This document shows positions 15,125 to 22,658 of a stretch of DNA of 41,872 bases, piece by piece. A program made the position numbers and the translations under genes. How positions within the stretch are numbered: position 1 is the first letter of the stretch; every line of letters starts with the position of its first letter. Below the pieces are notes generated by a model, which saw only the letters and a program-made list of their open reading frames with translations, had not been told where the DNA came from and searched no databases. Source of the stretch: an uncultured Subdoligranulum sp. (GTDB taxonomy: Bacteria; Bacillota; Clostridia; Oscillospirales; Ruminococcaceae); contig CAJFMB010000031.1 in the NCBI GenBank assembly GCA_904390925.1, positions 1 to 41,872 on the forward strand, read 5' to 3'.

Positions 15125-15512
15125 TTTTCGCGCCATCGCCGAGAAACACGGTGTCGAGATCGTTTCTTTTCACCTGCCGACTGCGGACAGCATGTCCACC
15201 GAAATCAATGGCCGGTGCTATATCGGGCTGGACAATTCAAAGCATTGCACGCATGCCGAGGAACAGGCGCGGATCGGCCACGAGTTGGGACACTGCCTGT
15301 ACGGTGGATTCTATTCGCGCCTAACCCCATTTGATGACATCGAACGCCATGAGGTACGAGCCGACCGCTGGTACATCAAGAAGGCCATCCCCCGCAAACT
15401 GCTGTTTCGTTTGCTCTCTCAGGGATACGACGCCTGGGAGATTGCAGAGCAGCTCAACACCACGGAGGAATATGTCCGCCGGGCGTACTACTATTACAAG
15501 GACAATCCGTAA
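15102..15512 (+). CDS. ImmA/IrrE-family metallopeptidase
   Basis: A 136-residue zinc peptidase with the H60-E-L-G-H64 motif, a downstream Glu-rich helix (ERHEVRADRWYIKKAI) that supplies the third ligand and a C-terminal helix-turn-helix-like end (AWEIAEQLNTTEEYVRRAYYYY). In ICEBs1 and many prophages ImmA cleaves the adjacent repressor after DNA damage. The overlap with the repressor gene and the AAGGAG site before ATG 15102 support joint expression. All catalytic residues are present. Confidence 0.88.
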   Translation: MRMLQKNDFRAIAEKHGVEIVSFHLPTADSMSTEINGRCYIGLDNSKHCTHAEEQARIGHELGHCLYGGFYSRLTPFDDIERHEVRADRWYIKKAIPRKLLFRLLSQGYDAWEIAEQLNTTEEYVRRAYYYYKDNP

Positions 15513-15593
15513 AAACACCTGGAGATGGCCCGCTTTTTCAAGCAGCAGCAACAAAAAGGGAAATAACACTTTGGCAAGGGAAGGGTGAATTCT

Positions 15594-16982
15594 ATGGGTC
15601 TGTTCGGCATGTGGAAAAGGGAGCGGTCTGCAGAGTATTCTGCCGATGACAAAACCAATCCCGCGGAAATGTCTCCGGCGCAGCTGCAACAGAAGGCAGA
15701 AGAGTTACTTGGCCGCGCCAATGCCTCTGCCACGACAGCAAACCATACGACAAGCCCGGGCCTGTTTTTTAATGCCTACGAGGACACTTTACAGGCAATG
15801 CGGCAGCTAGTGGCATTGGAGGCATATGTGCCGTTTTCCGGACGCCGCCCCAGCGAGATTCTGGCAGAGCTGGAAGGGACTTCAAAGCGTGACGCTGCAG
15901 CCACTTCGATGGTGAATCGTTGTTTGGAGCAGCATCGATGGTCAAACCGGAAGCAGGCCGAGACCGAGCTTGCCCCCTACTGGGCGAAGCTCCCGAAATC
16001 CGCCCGCGACCGCATTGCCGGGCTGCCAGACGCCTGTGCCGATGGTACTGATCCGGCTGATTTTTCTCCTACCGCCTACGATGCTGCCAATACCCGCCAG
16101 ATTGAGGCGTTCCGAAGCGCCTTTGACCTGACTTCAGTGGAGGGAATCCGAGCAATTACAGTGGATGCCGTAACACCCTGGGTAAAAAGTGCACCCGGTG
16201 TCCCATCGCATCCGGTGGAGATTCTGAGCAAACAGGCCTCCGCTTATGCCCAGGATCATATCGACCTTGCTGTGGAATGCCTGCGAAAAGCGAATGAGCT
16301 ACGTCCTCACAGTGGAATGCTTTATTCTGAAGAGAGCTACCTGCGCCTGGTCCGCTACCTGTACAAGGCTGAACGCTTTGCTGAGGGAGATCAGGAATAC
16401 CAGCGTATTCATGCAATGTTCCATGGTCCGCACTCACAGCTTCCCTCCCCGCATGCCTTGGGTGTGGCCGCTTTGAACCGGGGACTTGACAGTGCAAAAG
16501 CGGACGGCGTGGACCTGGTGGAAGTCACCTGGAGCAGTACCTGCTGTGAAATCTGCGGAAAATATCGCGGACGGATTTTCAGTATTTCCGGCCAGGATGC
16601 CAGGTTTCCAAAGTTTCCCTCAGATTTCTGTGTGGACTGCGGGCTGAATGTATTCCCGTTCCGGGAGGGTGTCAGTGTTCCCCTGTACAGTAATCCGCAA
16701 CACTGGATAGAGGAAAACGCACGTCCGCTGGTGGACACAAGAACGCCGTCTGAAAAGGACGCTTATCTGCAATGGCAGCAACGGCGTCGGATGGAGCATG
16801 AGCACCAGTTGAATCAGCTCCGCCGGGAGAGGCAGGACCACATGGATTACGCATGGATTCGGAGTAATCTTCCTGACTTACTTCCCAATACGTTTTCCGG
16901 TTACCGGCGTATGAAAACCCGGAATACCGCCAACTTTCAAAAGTTGCGGGCAGCAGCCCTGGCGCTTGGATATCGGTTGTGA
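15594..16982 (+). CDS. Cargo protein with TPR-like helices and a Cys4 zinc ribbon
   Basis: A 462-residue protein I do not recognise. It starts MGLFGMWKRE; the ATG at 15594 follows GGGAAGGG. Residues 20-180 are helical; 213-275 resemble TPR helices (HIDLAVECLRKANELRPHSG, then YKAERFAEGDQEYQRIHAMF). Cys318/Cys321 and Cys346/Cys349 form a probable zinc ribbon around GRIFSISGQD, similar in style to the Cys pairs in phage MuF-type head proteins. The C-terminus is basic and Arg-rich. It lies between the lysogeny genes and the integrase, a common site for cargo such as phage-defence genes, and ends before its own terminator. Function is unknown. Confidence 0.7.
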   Translation: MGLFGMWKRERSAEYSADDKTNPAEMSPAQLQQKAEELLGRANASATTANHTTSPGLFFNAYEDTLQAMRQLVALEAYVPFSGRRPSEILAELEGTSKRDAAATSMVNRCLEQHRWSNRKQAETELAPYWAKLPKSARDRIAGLPDACADGTDPADFSPTAYDAANTRQIEAFRSAFDLTSVEGIRAITVDAVTPWVKSAPGVPSHPVEILSKQASAYAQDHIDLAVECLRKANELRPHSGMLYSEESYLRLVRYLYKAERFAEGDQEYQRIHAMFHGPHSQLPSPHALGVAALNRGLDSAKADGVDLVEVTWSSTCCEICGKYRGRIFSISGQDARFPKFPSDFCVDCGLNVFPFREGVSVPLYSNPQHWIEENARPLVDTRTPSEKDAYLQWQQRRRMEHEHQLNQLRRERQDHMDYAWIRSNLPDLLPNTFSGYRRMKTRNTANFQKLRAAALALGYRL

Positions 16983-17069
16983 AACAAAATGCTGCTTTCG
17001 GCCCTTCAGAATTGCCTGTTTTTCTTCAGGCCTCTGCACAAACTGCCGCCAACCAGTAAACCATGAAAA

Positions 17070-17103
17070 AACGCCCCCGGTGCTGGAACACCGAGAGCGT
17101 TTG
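17070..17103 (+). terminator. Terminator after the cargo gene
   Basis: A hairpin with stems AACGC / GCGTT and CGGTG / CACCG, closed by CTGGAA, followed by TTTGTAT. It lies about 90 bases past the cargo stop codon and before the integrase gene. The T-run is short, so efficiency may be moderate. Confidence 0.5.
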
Positions 17104-17205
17104 TATAGATCAGCTTGCCCTTGAGGGACAATACCAACCGACACCTGTATTGTACCACCTCCGGAGCAGGCTTGGCAAGTCATACCCTTTCGGAGGTGCA
17201 TTTTT

Positions 17206-18276
17206 ATGGCAAAACTCAAAAAACGGAAGGACGGCCGCTACCAGCGCAAGGTCACGCTGTCGGATGGCCGGCAGAAAATCGTCTACGGCCGTACCCTGGC
17301 CGAGCTCAACGCTGCCGAGGATGCGCTGCGGGAACAGGATCATGCGGGGCTCCAGGTGGGTGACCATACGCTGGTAGGCGAGTGGGCTAAGATCTGGATC
17401 GACAGTTACAAAACCGGCCTGCGGGCATCCACGCTCCGGATGTACCGTGGCAGCTATAACAAGCATGTTATGCCCGTATTGGGCAGCATGGAGCTGCAGA
17501 ACGTCAGGTCGGTGCATATCCGTGCCGTCATGCGCAACATCGCCGACAAGTCCGAAAGCACCCAGCATAAAGTTCTTCTGACCATGAAGCAGCTTTTTGC
17601 AACGGCCCGTCAAAACAATCTGATTCTCAAAGATCCCACCGAGGGAATCAAGATTACCCCCAGGCAGAAGCCCCGGCGGAAAGCATATTTGACCCGGGAG
17701 GAAGCCGAGCAGCTGCTGCAGGCTGTCACCGAACCCCGGGCACGTGCCTTCTGCGCGCTGTGCATTTATTGCGGCCTGCGCAAGGAAGAGGCACTCGGTC
17801 TGCGCTGGTCGGACATCGGCCCGACCAGTATGGTCATTGTGCGCGGCGTAACCTTTCCCGACGGAAACCTGCCCGATCCGCGCATGGAGCTGAAAAACAA
17901 GGCTTCCCAGCGGATTCTGCCGATCCCCGCCCGTTTGCGCACCATCCTGGAGCAAACGCCGCACACCAGCGAATATGTTGTCCCCTCCCCTTCCGGCGAG
18001 GTGATGACAAGTTCCTGCTATGAACGAATGTGGAACACCTGCGTCCGTCCCAAAGTAGACTATCCCATCCACGCCCACATGCTCCGGCATACATACGCCA
18101 CTACTCTGTATCATGCTGGGATTGACCTGCGCACCGCTCAGCAGCTTCTGGGGCATGCCACAATCCAGATGACAGCACATATCTATACCCACCTGGAGGC
18201 GGCCGACAGCCTGACCAGCGTCCATCAGCTGAACGAATTTTGGGATAAAAGTAGTCAAAAAGTAGTCAATCGATGA
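17206..18276 (+). CDS. int: Tyrosine-family phage integrase
   Basis: A 356-residue tyrosine recombinase. It has an Arm-type N-terminal domain (KKRKDGRYQRKVTLSDGRQK), a core-binding SAM-like domain (about 55-150) and a catalytic domain with Arg192 (CGLRKEEA), His291 and Arg294 (HMLRHTYAT), His317 (LLGH) and the nucleophile Tyr327 (HIYTH). All key residues are present, so it should be active. ATG 17206 follows GGAGGTG. The gene reads toward the 3' end of tRNA-Thr sixty bases downstream, which marks the right attachment site. Confidence 0.95.
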   Translation: MAKLKKRKDGRYQRKVTLSDGRQKIVYGRTLAELNAAEDALREQDHAGLQVGDHTLVGEWAKIWIDSYKTGLRASTLRMYRGSYNKHVMPVLGSMELQNVRSVHIRAVMRNIADKSESTQHKVLLTMKQLFATARQNNLILKDPTEGIKITPRQKPRRKAYLTREEAEQLLQAVTEPRARAFCALCIYCGLRKEEALGLRWSDIGPTSMVIVRGVTFPDGNLPDPRMELKNKASQRILPIPARLRTILEQTPHTSEYVVPSPSGEVMTSSCYERMWNTCVRPKVDYPIHAHMLRHTYATTLYHAGIDLRTAQQLLGHATIQMTAHIYTHLEAADSLTSVHQLNEFWDKSSQKVVNR

Positions 18277-18284
18277 GGAAAAAG

Positions 18285-18334
18285 AAAAATCCGCGTTTCC
18301 CATCGCCAAAACGCAGCGATAAAACGCGGATTTT
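18285..18334. terminator. Bidirectional terminator between integrase and tRNA-Thr
   Basis: Inverted repeat AAAATCCGCGTTT / AAACGCGGATTTT separated by about 22 bases. Toward the minus strand it is followed by TTCTTTTTCC, so it can terminate the tRNA-Thr transcript; toward the plus strand TTTTC follows the stem, so it can also end integrase mRNA. Since it lies inside the element, the phage supplies the terminator of a host tRNA. Confidence 0.7.
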
Positions 18335-18335
18335 C

Positions 18336-18380
18336 TGGAGCTGGCAACAGGAATCGAACCTGCAACCTGCTGATTACAAA
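18336..18380. other. Probable right attachment site in the tRNA-Thr 3' end
   Basis: The integrase gene ends about 60 bases from the 3' end of an intact tRNA-Thr gene that points toward it, the usual geometry for integration into a tRNA gene. The crossover core should be a segment of the T arm and acceptor that is repeated at the far end of the element. That end is outside the window, so the exact core cannot be read. Confidence 0.45.
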
Positions 18381-18411
18381 TCAGCTGCTCTGCCAATTGA
18401 GCTATGCCAGC
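18336..18411 (-). tRNA. tRNA-Thr (TGT anticodon)
   Basis: A complete 76-base cloverleaf with encoded CCA end. The acceptor stem is GCTGGC...GCCAGC, the D arm GCTCAATTGGCAGAGC, the anticodon stem-loop CTGATTTGTAATCAG gives TGT (reads ACA and related Thr codons), and the T arm is CAGGTTCGATTCCTG. It is the integration site of the phage element. Confidence 0.97.
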
Positions 18412-18498
18412 AAAGCTTAATTATTTTACCATAATTTTTATCGGGTTGTCAATCAGTCCGGGGAAAGAAATGCCGCAAATTTCCTTCCCCGCAGACGC

Positions 18499-18538
18499 AA
18501 AAACGCCTGCCGCAGCCAGACAAGCCGGGCAGGCGTTT
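18499..18538 (-). terminator. Terminator of the rpsF-ssb-rpsR operon
   Basis: Inverted repeat AAACGCCTGCC / GGCAGGCGTTT with a 16-18 base loop; on the minus strand the second arm runs into TTTTTGCG. It lies 40-75 bases past the rpsR stop. Confidence 0.8.
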
Positions 18539-18574
18539 GTTTCGGTGTGCCGAAAGATGCCTTTGGGGTCAGGA

Positions 18575-18817
18575 TCAGTCGCTGACGTAGGGCATCAGAG
18601 CCATATGACGGGCGCGCTTGATGGCAACCGTCAGCTCACGCTGATGGAAGGCGCAGGTGCCGGTCACGCGGCGGGGGATGATCTTGGCGCGCTCAGTGAC
18701 GTACTTGCGCAGGCGCGGCAGATCCTTGTAGTCGATGTGCTCGATGCGATCGACGCAGAAGCTGCAGACCTTGCGGCGGCCGCGATGCATCGGACGAGAC
18801 GAACGATCGTTAGCCAT
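18575..18817 (-). CDS. rpsR: 30S ribosomal protein S18
   Basis: An 80-residue protein with typical S18 features: basic N-terminus, CSFC (Cys18, Cys21) that can hold zinc in the Cys-containing form of S18, [19 protein letters not shown], and the conserved [30 protein letters not shown]18 pairs with S6 in the central domain of the small subunit. It is the last gene of the operon. The form with paired Cys is the zinc-type paralogue rather than the zinc-free one. Confidence 0.97.
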   Translation of the reverse strand: MANDRSSRPMHRGRRKVCSFCVDRIEHIDYKDLPRLRKYVTERAKIIPRRVTGTCAFHQRELTVAIKRARHMALMPYVSD

Positions 18818-18856
18818 GTCAGGTTACCTCCTTATTTCAGGATAGAAAATCATTGG

Positions 18857-19324
18857 TTAGAAGGGCAGATCTCCCTCGTCCTCAATCAGGGCGAAGTCGT
18901 CATTGGTGCCAGCCGAGTAGCTGGGCGCTGCCGGCTGGGCCGCAGGACGGGAATAGTCTGCCGCAGGCGCGGGAGCCGCATGGCCGCCCGCATTGGGGTT
19001 CGAGGATTTCGGGGCGGCAAAATTGACATTGTTCGCCACGATCTCGACAGCGGTGCGATTGTTGCCGTTCTTGTCCTGATAGCTGCGGGTCTGAAGACGA
19101 CCGTCCACAGCAATCAGCGAGCCCTTGGTGAAGTAACGGCAGACAAACTCTGCCGTGCGGTCCCAGGCGACAACGTCCAGGAAATCCGCCTGATTCTGAC
19201 CATTGGCATCGCGGCGGTTGCGGTCACAGGCAATGCGGAAAGACGCGACGTTTTTGCCCGTCTGGGTCTGACGCAGCTGCGGATCGGCAACCAGGCGGCC
19301 CATGATTGCAACAACATTCAGCAT
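18857..19324 (-). CDS. ssb: Single-stranded DNA-binding protein
   Basis: A 155-residue SSB. Residues 1-105 form the OB fold (MLNVVAIMGRLVADPQLRQT, then TEFVCRYFTKGSLIAVDGRL, RSYQDKNGNNRTAVEIVANN). A Gly/Pro/Ala-rich disordered linker follows and the chain ends in the acidic tip EDEGDLPF that recruits replication and repair partners. It lies between rpsF and rpsR, the standard Firmicutes order. The start at 19324 is 15 bases after the rpsF stop. Confidence 0.97.
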   Translation of the reverse strand: MLNVVAIMGRLVADPQLRQTQTGKNVASFRIACDRNRRDANGQNQADFLDVVAWDRTAEFVCRYFTKGSLIAVDGRLQTRSYQDKNGNNRTAVEIVANNVNFAAPKSSNPNAGGHAAPAPAADYSRPAAQPAAPSYSAGTNDDFALIEDEGDLPF

Positions 19325-19339
19325 TGTGTCTTACCTCTC

Positions 19340-19624
19340 TTACTCTTCCTCAGCAACAATGATGCTGCGAAGAACACCCTCGGTGATCTTGTAAACACGG
19401 TCCAGCTCAGCCGGGAAATCGGGGTTGCTGGAGAACTTGATCACCGTGTAGACGCCCTCGGTATTGTCCTCGATGGGATAGGCCAGGCGGCGCTTGCCCC
19501 ACTCGTCGACAGAATCGATGGTGCCGTTGGCCTCGATCAGGGACTTGAACTTGCCGATCAGGGCAGCGGAAGCCTCCTCATCCAGGGCGGGATTGGTAAC
19601 CAACATGGTTTCGTACTTAGCCAT
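19340..19624 (-). CDS. rpsF: 30S ribosomal protein S6
   Basis: A 94-residue S6 with the usual start AKYETMLVTNPALDEE and the conserved KRRLAYPIEDNTEGVYTVIKF. The frame is open further upstream, but the ATG at 19624 is the correct start because AAAAGGAGGTG lies just before it and the family starts here. S6 binds S18 in the ribosome, and the S6:S18 pair commonly represses this operon through a leader RNA; a candidate leader lies directly upstream. Confidence 0.97.
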   Translation of the reverse strand: MAKYETMLVTNPALDEEASAALIGKFKSLIEANGTIDSVDEWGKRRLAYPIEDNTEGVYTVIKFSSNPDFPAELDRVYKITEGVLRSIIVAEEE

Positions 19625-19675
19625 TTCTGTACACCTCCTTTTGGACATAAGGCCCCTCTTGCGAGGAGCAAGGAT

Positions 19676-19714
19676 TTCCGGGCGGTAGACCCGGAATGTT
19701 GTGCCGTTTGGCAC
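19676..19714 (-). promoter_or_regulatory. Putative S6:S18 autoregulatory leader
   Basis: Between the promoter and rpsF the minus-strand RNA forms two hairpins: GTGCC-AAAC-GGCAC (19701-19714) and TTCCGGG-TCTACCG-CCCGGAA (19676-19696). The second carries the CCG trinucleotide in its loop, like the known S6:S18 binding leader of bacterial rpsF operons. This would let excess S6:S18 shut down translation of the operon. The match is by motif and location only. Confidence 0.6.
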
Positions 19715-19722
19715 AGCAATTT

Positions 19723-19751
19723 ATTATAGCAAGTGCAGGCAGGCTTGTCAA
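19723..19751 (-). promoter_or_regulatory. Promoter of rpsF-ssb-rpsR
   Basis: Perfect consensus TTGACA (19746-19751) and TATAAT (19723-19728) with 17-base spacing on the minus strand. Transcription should begin near 19716, directly before the first leader hairpin. Confidence 0.92.
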
Positions 19752-19846
19752 GGCATTTTTGACGGATACCGGCGGTTTTTCCGCCATTGGGGTGGAATTT
19801 TCCCCGCCCGCTGCCAGGACTTCCTGCAGACTGCCCCTGCTACGAC

Positions 19847-19872
19847 AAAACCCCTGCCGGATTCGGCAGGGG
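19847..19872 (-). terminator. Terminator after tRNA-Ser
   Basis: Hairpin CCCCTGCCG-AAT-CCGGCAGGGG followed by TTTTG on the minus strand, four bases past the encoded CCA end of the tRNA. Confidence 0.85.
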
Positions 19873-19876
19873 TTTG

Positions 19877-19968
19877 TGGCGGAAAGAAAGGGATTCGAAC
19901 CCTTGAGGGCTTTAGGGGCCCTACACGATTTCCAGTCGTGCGCCTTAGACCAGCTCAGCCATCTTTCC
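19877..19968 (-). tRNA. tRNA-Ser (GGA anticodon)
   Basis: A 92-base class II tRNA with encoded CCA. Acceptor GGAAAGA pairs with TCTTTCC, the anticodon stem-loop CACGACTGGAAATCGTG gives GGA (reads TCC and TCT), a long variable arm GGGCCCC...AGCCC follows, and the T arm is AGGGTTCGAATCCCT. Confidence 0.97.
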
Positions 19969-20060
19969 ATATTCGCAATTGTCCGTGCGGTCAACTGCGA
20001 ATGATATTATAACAGCCGTTTCGGCTGCTGTCAAGCTTTTTTCCGAAGTTTTTTCCTTTT

Positions 20061-20666
20061 TTAGAGATTCTTTTTCTCCGGGGCGGGCAACGTCTCCCCT
20101 GCCAGCTGCAAAACCGGCCAGCCCAGCAGCCGGGCTGCGGCATGGTCATGGGTGACCAGCAGGGTATCCCGTCCCGCCGCCAGACGCACCACAGCGGCCG
20201 CTGCCCGGTCCACCAGTGCGTCATCCATGCCGGTAAAGGGTTCGTCCAGAAGCAGCAGATCCACCCCCTGGCAGAGCAGCGCCCGCAGCAGTGCGGTACG
20301 CCGTTTCTGACCGCCGGAAAGGCTGGCGGCCCGGGTCTGCAGGTCTGCGTCGGAAAAGCTCAGCGCCCGCAGCTCGGCTTCCGCCTGTGCGCGGGTGACG
20401 CCCCGGCCGGTCAGGCAGATGTTGTCCGCTGCCGTCAGCTGGGGGCAGAGGCGGTCTTCCTGGAACATGGCGCCGATCCGGCGCCCGGCAAGGCCTTCCA
20501 GGTTGCCGGCATCCGGCTTTTCCAGCCCCATCAGAATCCGCAACAGGGTGGTCTTTCCCTGGCCGGAGGGGCCCATCAGCACGGTGGGGCCGTCGATGGT
20601 CAGGTTCACGCCGGCAAGCACCTGCCGGCCGGCAAAGGCCTTATGCAGGCCGGAGATCCGGATCAT
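20061..20666 (-). CDS. ABC transporter ATP-binding protein, NitT/TauT type
   Basis: A 201-residue ATPase. Walker A is GPSGQGKT (32-39), followed by the Q-loop region FQEDRLCPQL, the signature LSGGQKRR, Walker B LLLLDEPFTGMD and the switch His in VTHDH. The ATG overlaps the permease stop (ATGA) and follows GGGGAGGTG. It is on the short side for the SsuB/TauB/ThiZ family, lacking a long C-terminal tail. With the permease and binding protein it forms an importer for a small organic molecule; the substrate is not evident. Confidence 0.92.
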   Translation of the reverse strand: MIRISGLHKAFAGRQVLAGVNLTIDGPTVLMGPSGQGKTTLLRILMGLEKPDAGNLEGLAGRRIGAMFQEDRLCPQLTAADNICLTGRGVTRAQAEAELRALSFSDADLQTRAASLSGGQKRRTALLRALLCQGVDLLLLDEPFTGMDDALVDRAAAAVVRLAAGRDTLLVTHDHAAARLLGWPVLQLAGETLPAPEKKNL

Positions 20667-21445
20667 ACGCGCACCTCCCCGCACAGACGATTTTTGATCA
20701 GGCGCAGGAGCCTGGTGGCCACCGCCGACAGGGCGGCGGACAGCAGCACGATCACCAGGGTCCAGGCAAAGACATCCGGCGTGGTCAGGGTGATCTTGGC
20801 CCGGTAGAGCGCATCGCCCACACTGTGGTCGGGCAGACCGATGACCTCGGCGGAGACGCCGCTTTTCCAGCACATCCCCATGGCGGCGACACAGCTTTCG
20901 CAGAAGGAAGGGAAAATGCCCGGCATCCAGATATACCGCAGCCGCTTGCCCAGCGGAAGCCGGTAGACCCGGGCCATCTCCACCAGCTGGCGGTCGGTGT
21001 CGGCAATGCCTGCCGCCACACCGGCATAGACCACCGGCAGCACATGGGTAAAGCTGACGATGATGGAAAGATTGGAGCTGCTGGCCCAGAGCAGCGCCAG
21101 AATGACAAAGCTGGCCACCGGCATGGCGCGGATCAGCTGCATGAGCGGATTGAAGAGAATCGCCAGCAATTTCCAGCGGGCGCCCGCCGCACCCAGCAGC
21201 ACGCCGAACACCACCGCCAGCAGGAATCCGGCCAGAATCCGCAGCGCGCTGAAGGCAATGCGGTGCCAGAAATCCGCGGTGGGCAGCAGCCGGCCCAGAG
21301 CCTGCAGCGTCCCCAGCGGTGAAGTGAGAAACAGCCCGCCGTATCCCAGCGTCATGGCGGCCAGCTGCCAGACAATCACCCAAAACGCAACGGCGCCTGC
21401 CGTTTGGAGCAGGCGCCGGCGTTTGTCAGATTCAAGCCGCGGCAT
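20663..21445 (-). CDS. ABC transporter permease, NitT/TauT (SsuC-like) type
   Basis: A membrane protein of about 260 residues with roughly six hydrophobic segments (AVAFWVIVWQLAAMT; ILAGFLLAVVFGVLLGAAG; FAWTLVIVLLSAALSAVA) and an EAA-like cytoplasmic loop (EMARVYRLPLGKRLRYIWMP) that contacts the ATPase. The start is uncertain: ATGs at 21445, 21466 and further upstream all overlap the binding-protein gene; 21445 (a 14-base overlap) gives the start most like relatives. Confidence 0.9.
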   Translation of the reverse strand: MPRLESDKRRRLLQTAGAVAFWVIVWQLAAMTLGYGGLFLTSPLGTLQALGRLLPTADFWHRIAFSALRILAGFLLAVVFGVLLGAAGARWKLLAILFNPLMQLIRAMPVASFVILALLWASSSNLSIIVSFTHVLPVVYAGVAAGIADTDRQLVEMARVYRLPLGKRLRYIWMPGIFPSFCESCVAAMGMCWKSGVSAEVIGLPDHSVGDALYRAKITLTTPDVFAWTLVIVLLSAALSAVATRLLRLIKNRLCGEVRV

Positions 21446-22511
21446 CTTCGCTGGCGGCAACGCCATAGTAGAAGCCGTCATCCGGCATGGCACCGCCCAC
21501 GCTGGAGGGGTCGGCGTCGTAAAGGACCTGGAAGTAGTTGACCAGGTCGGTCTTCATCTCGTCGCCGGTCTCAAAGACGATGTTGCACGCAGGCAGCGCC
21601 TTCTGGGCCAGGGCTGCCTTGGGGACAATGCCGTACTCCTCGCACAGGGCAGCGGTGCCCTCCAGATCGGTGTTGGCAGTGTCCACGCTGGCGGCATAGC
21701 CGTCCAGGAAGGCCTGGAATGCCGCCGGGTCACGCTCGATCGCATCGGTGCGGGCCACCAGCACGCCGGTCACCAGCTTGCTGCCGGCAACCGCCTCCCA
21801 CTCGGTGTTCATGTCCAGCGCCACCCGCAGGCCCTCCACCTGGGACAGGGCGGTGGTGACAAAGGGCTGGGGCAGCATGGCAGTGGAGGCGTCACCCTTC
21901 TGCAGATGGCCCAGCGCCTCGGTGGACTCGCTGGCCCACTGGATATCCACATCGGTGTCGGGGTCCAGGCCGTTCTGGGTCAGAACATAGCGCAGCACGT
22001 ACTCAGGGGTGGTGCCCTTGCCGGTGGTCCAGATGGTCTTTCCCTTCAGGTCCGCCACAGACTGGATGGTGTCACCGTTTTCCACCACATACAGAACGCC
22101 CAGGGTGTTGATGCAGGCAACCTGCACCTGGCCTTCGGTGCGCTGGTAGAGGGTGGCAGCCAGGTTGGCGGGCACTGCAGCAGCATCCAGATTTCCTTTG
22201 ACCAGTTCCGAGACAAACTCATCGGCCGAACCATACATGGTGAACTCGTACTCGCCGCTGCCCTTGGTGTCGTTGATCAGGTTGCACAGGCCCATGGTGG
22301 TGGGGCCCTTCAGGCCGGCAATGCGCAGCGGGGTGCCGGAAGTCTCCGGGGAAGCCTGCTCCGCAGAAGCAGTGTCCTCCGGGGTGGCGGTTGCCTGTGC
22401 CGCAGGCGCGGAAGATTCCGACGAATCGGAAGAGGGCGTGCCGCCGCAGGCCGCCAGCGAGAAGCACAGCGCCAGCGCAGTCACGCCGGAAATCAGCTTT
22501 TTCAGGTTCAT
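21432..22511 (-). CDS. ABC transporter substrate-binding lipoprotein, NitT/TauT family
   Basis: A 359-residue lipoprotein: signal peptide with lipobox SLAAC (Cys about residue 22), a Ser/Ala/Thr-rich linker, then a periplasmic-binding-protein type II fold of the NMT1/SsuA kind (LRIAGLKGPTTMGLCNLIND; LVKGNLDAAAVPANLAATLY; GVLYVVENGDTIQSVADLKG; DAIERDPAAFQAFLDGYAAS). The family takes up nitrate, taurine, alkanesulfonates, thiamine precursors and other small molecules. No pathway gene is adjacent to show which. No TPP-riboswitch motif precedes it, which argues against a thiamine-precursor system. Confidence 0.9.
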   Translation of the reverse strand: MNLKKLISGVTALALCFSLAACGGTPSSDSSESSAPAAQATATPEDTASAEQASPETSGTPLRIAGLKGPTTMGLCNLINDTKGSGEYEFTMYGSADEFVSELVKGNLDAAAVPANLAATLYQRTEGQVQVACINTLGVLYVVENGDTIQSVADLKGKTIWTTGKGTTPEYVLRYVLTQNGLDPDTDVDIQWASESTEALGHLQKGDASTAMLPQPFVTTALSQVEGLRVALDMNTEWEAVAGSKLVTGVLVARTDAIERDPAAFQAFLDGYAASVDTANTDLEGTAALCEEYGIVPKAALAQKALPACNIVFETGDEMKTDLVNYFQVLYDADPSSVGGAMPDDGFYYGVAASEDAAA

Positions 22512-22528
22512 TTTCCAAGACTCCTCTC

Positions 22529-22600
22529 AAAAATTGCCCGCAAATGCGGGCACGGCCGCACCTGTACCCTTCCCCTGGGGACTGGTACAAGCGCCGCCGT
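22529..22600 (-). promoter_or_regulatory. Structured leader with terminator-like hairpin before the ABC operon
   Basis: After the -10 box at 22617-22622 the minus-strand RNA can fold into a long imperfect hairpin (ACGGC...GCCGT, 22552-22600, with inner TGTACC / GGTACA), followed at once by TGCCCGC-ATT-TGCGGGCA and a U-rich run (AATTTTT). The second stem and U-run look like an intrinsic terminator just 20 bases before the start codon, so the leader may control read-through. It matches none of the riboswitch classes I can recall. Confidence 0.5.
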
Positions 22601-22616
22601 TCCTTCAACAGGTAGT

Positions 22617-22622
22617 ATTATA
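22617..22622 (-). promoter_or_regulatory. -10 box of the ABC operon
   Basis: A perfect TATAAT on the minus strand. The -35 position shows no good match, so the promoter may depend on an activator. A 14-base palindrome lies at 22645-22658 in the -35 zone. Confidence 0.55.
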
Positions 22623-22644
22623 CAATATTCGCCGGAATTTTTCC

Positions 22645-22658
22645 GTTGCCCGGGCAAC
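22645..22658. promoter_or_regulatory. Palindromic operator candidate (copy 1)
   Basis: GTTGCCCGGGCAAC is a perfect 14-base palindrome. The same 14 bases recur at 31303-31316 upstream of desulfoferrodoxin. Here it lies between the ABC operon promoter and the divergent DUF378 gene, and covers the -35 zone of the ABC promoter. Confidence 0.55.

Noticed and set aside
1-18335. Insertion sequence or transposase as cause of the capsid gap
   Set aside because: No transposase fragment, terminal inverted repeat or target duplication was visible around the junction at 4700-4850.
22529-22620. TPP or guanidine (ykkC-type) riboswitch before the ABC operon
   Set aside because: The conserved cores of these aptamers are not present; only a generic hairpin plus terminator is visible.
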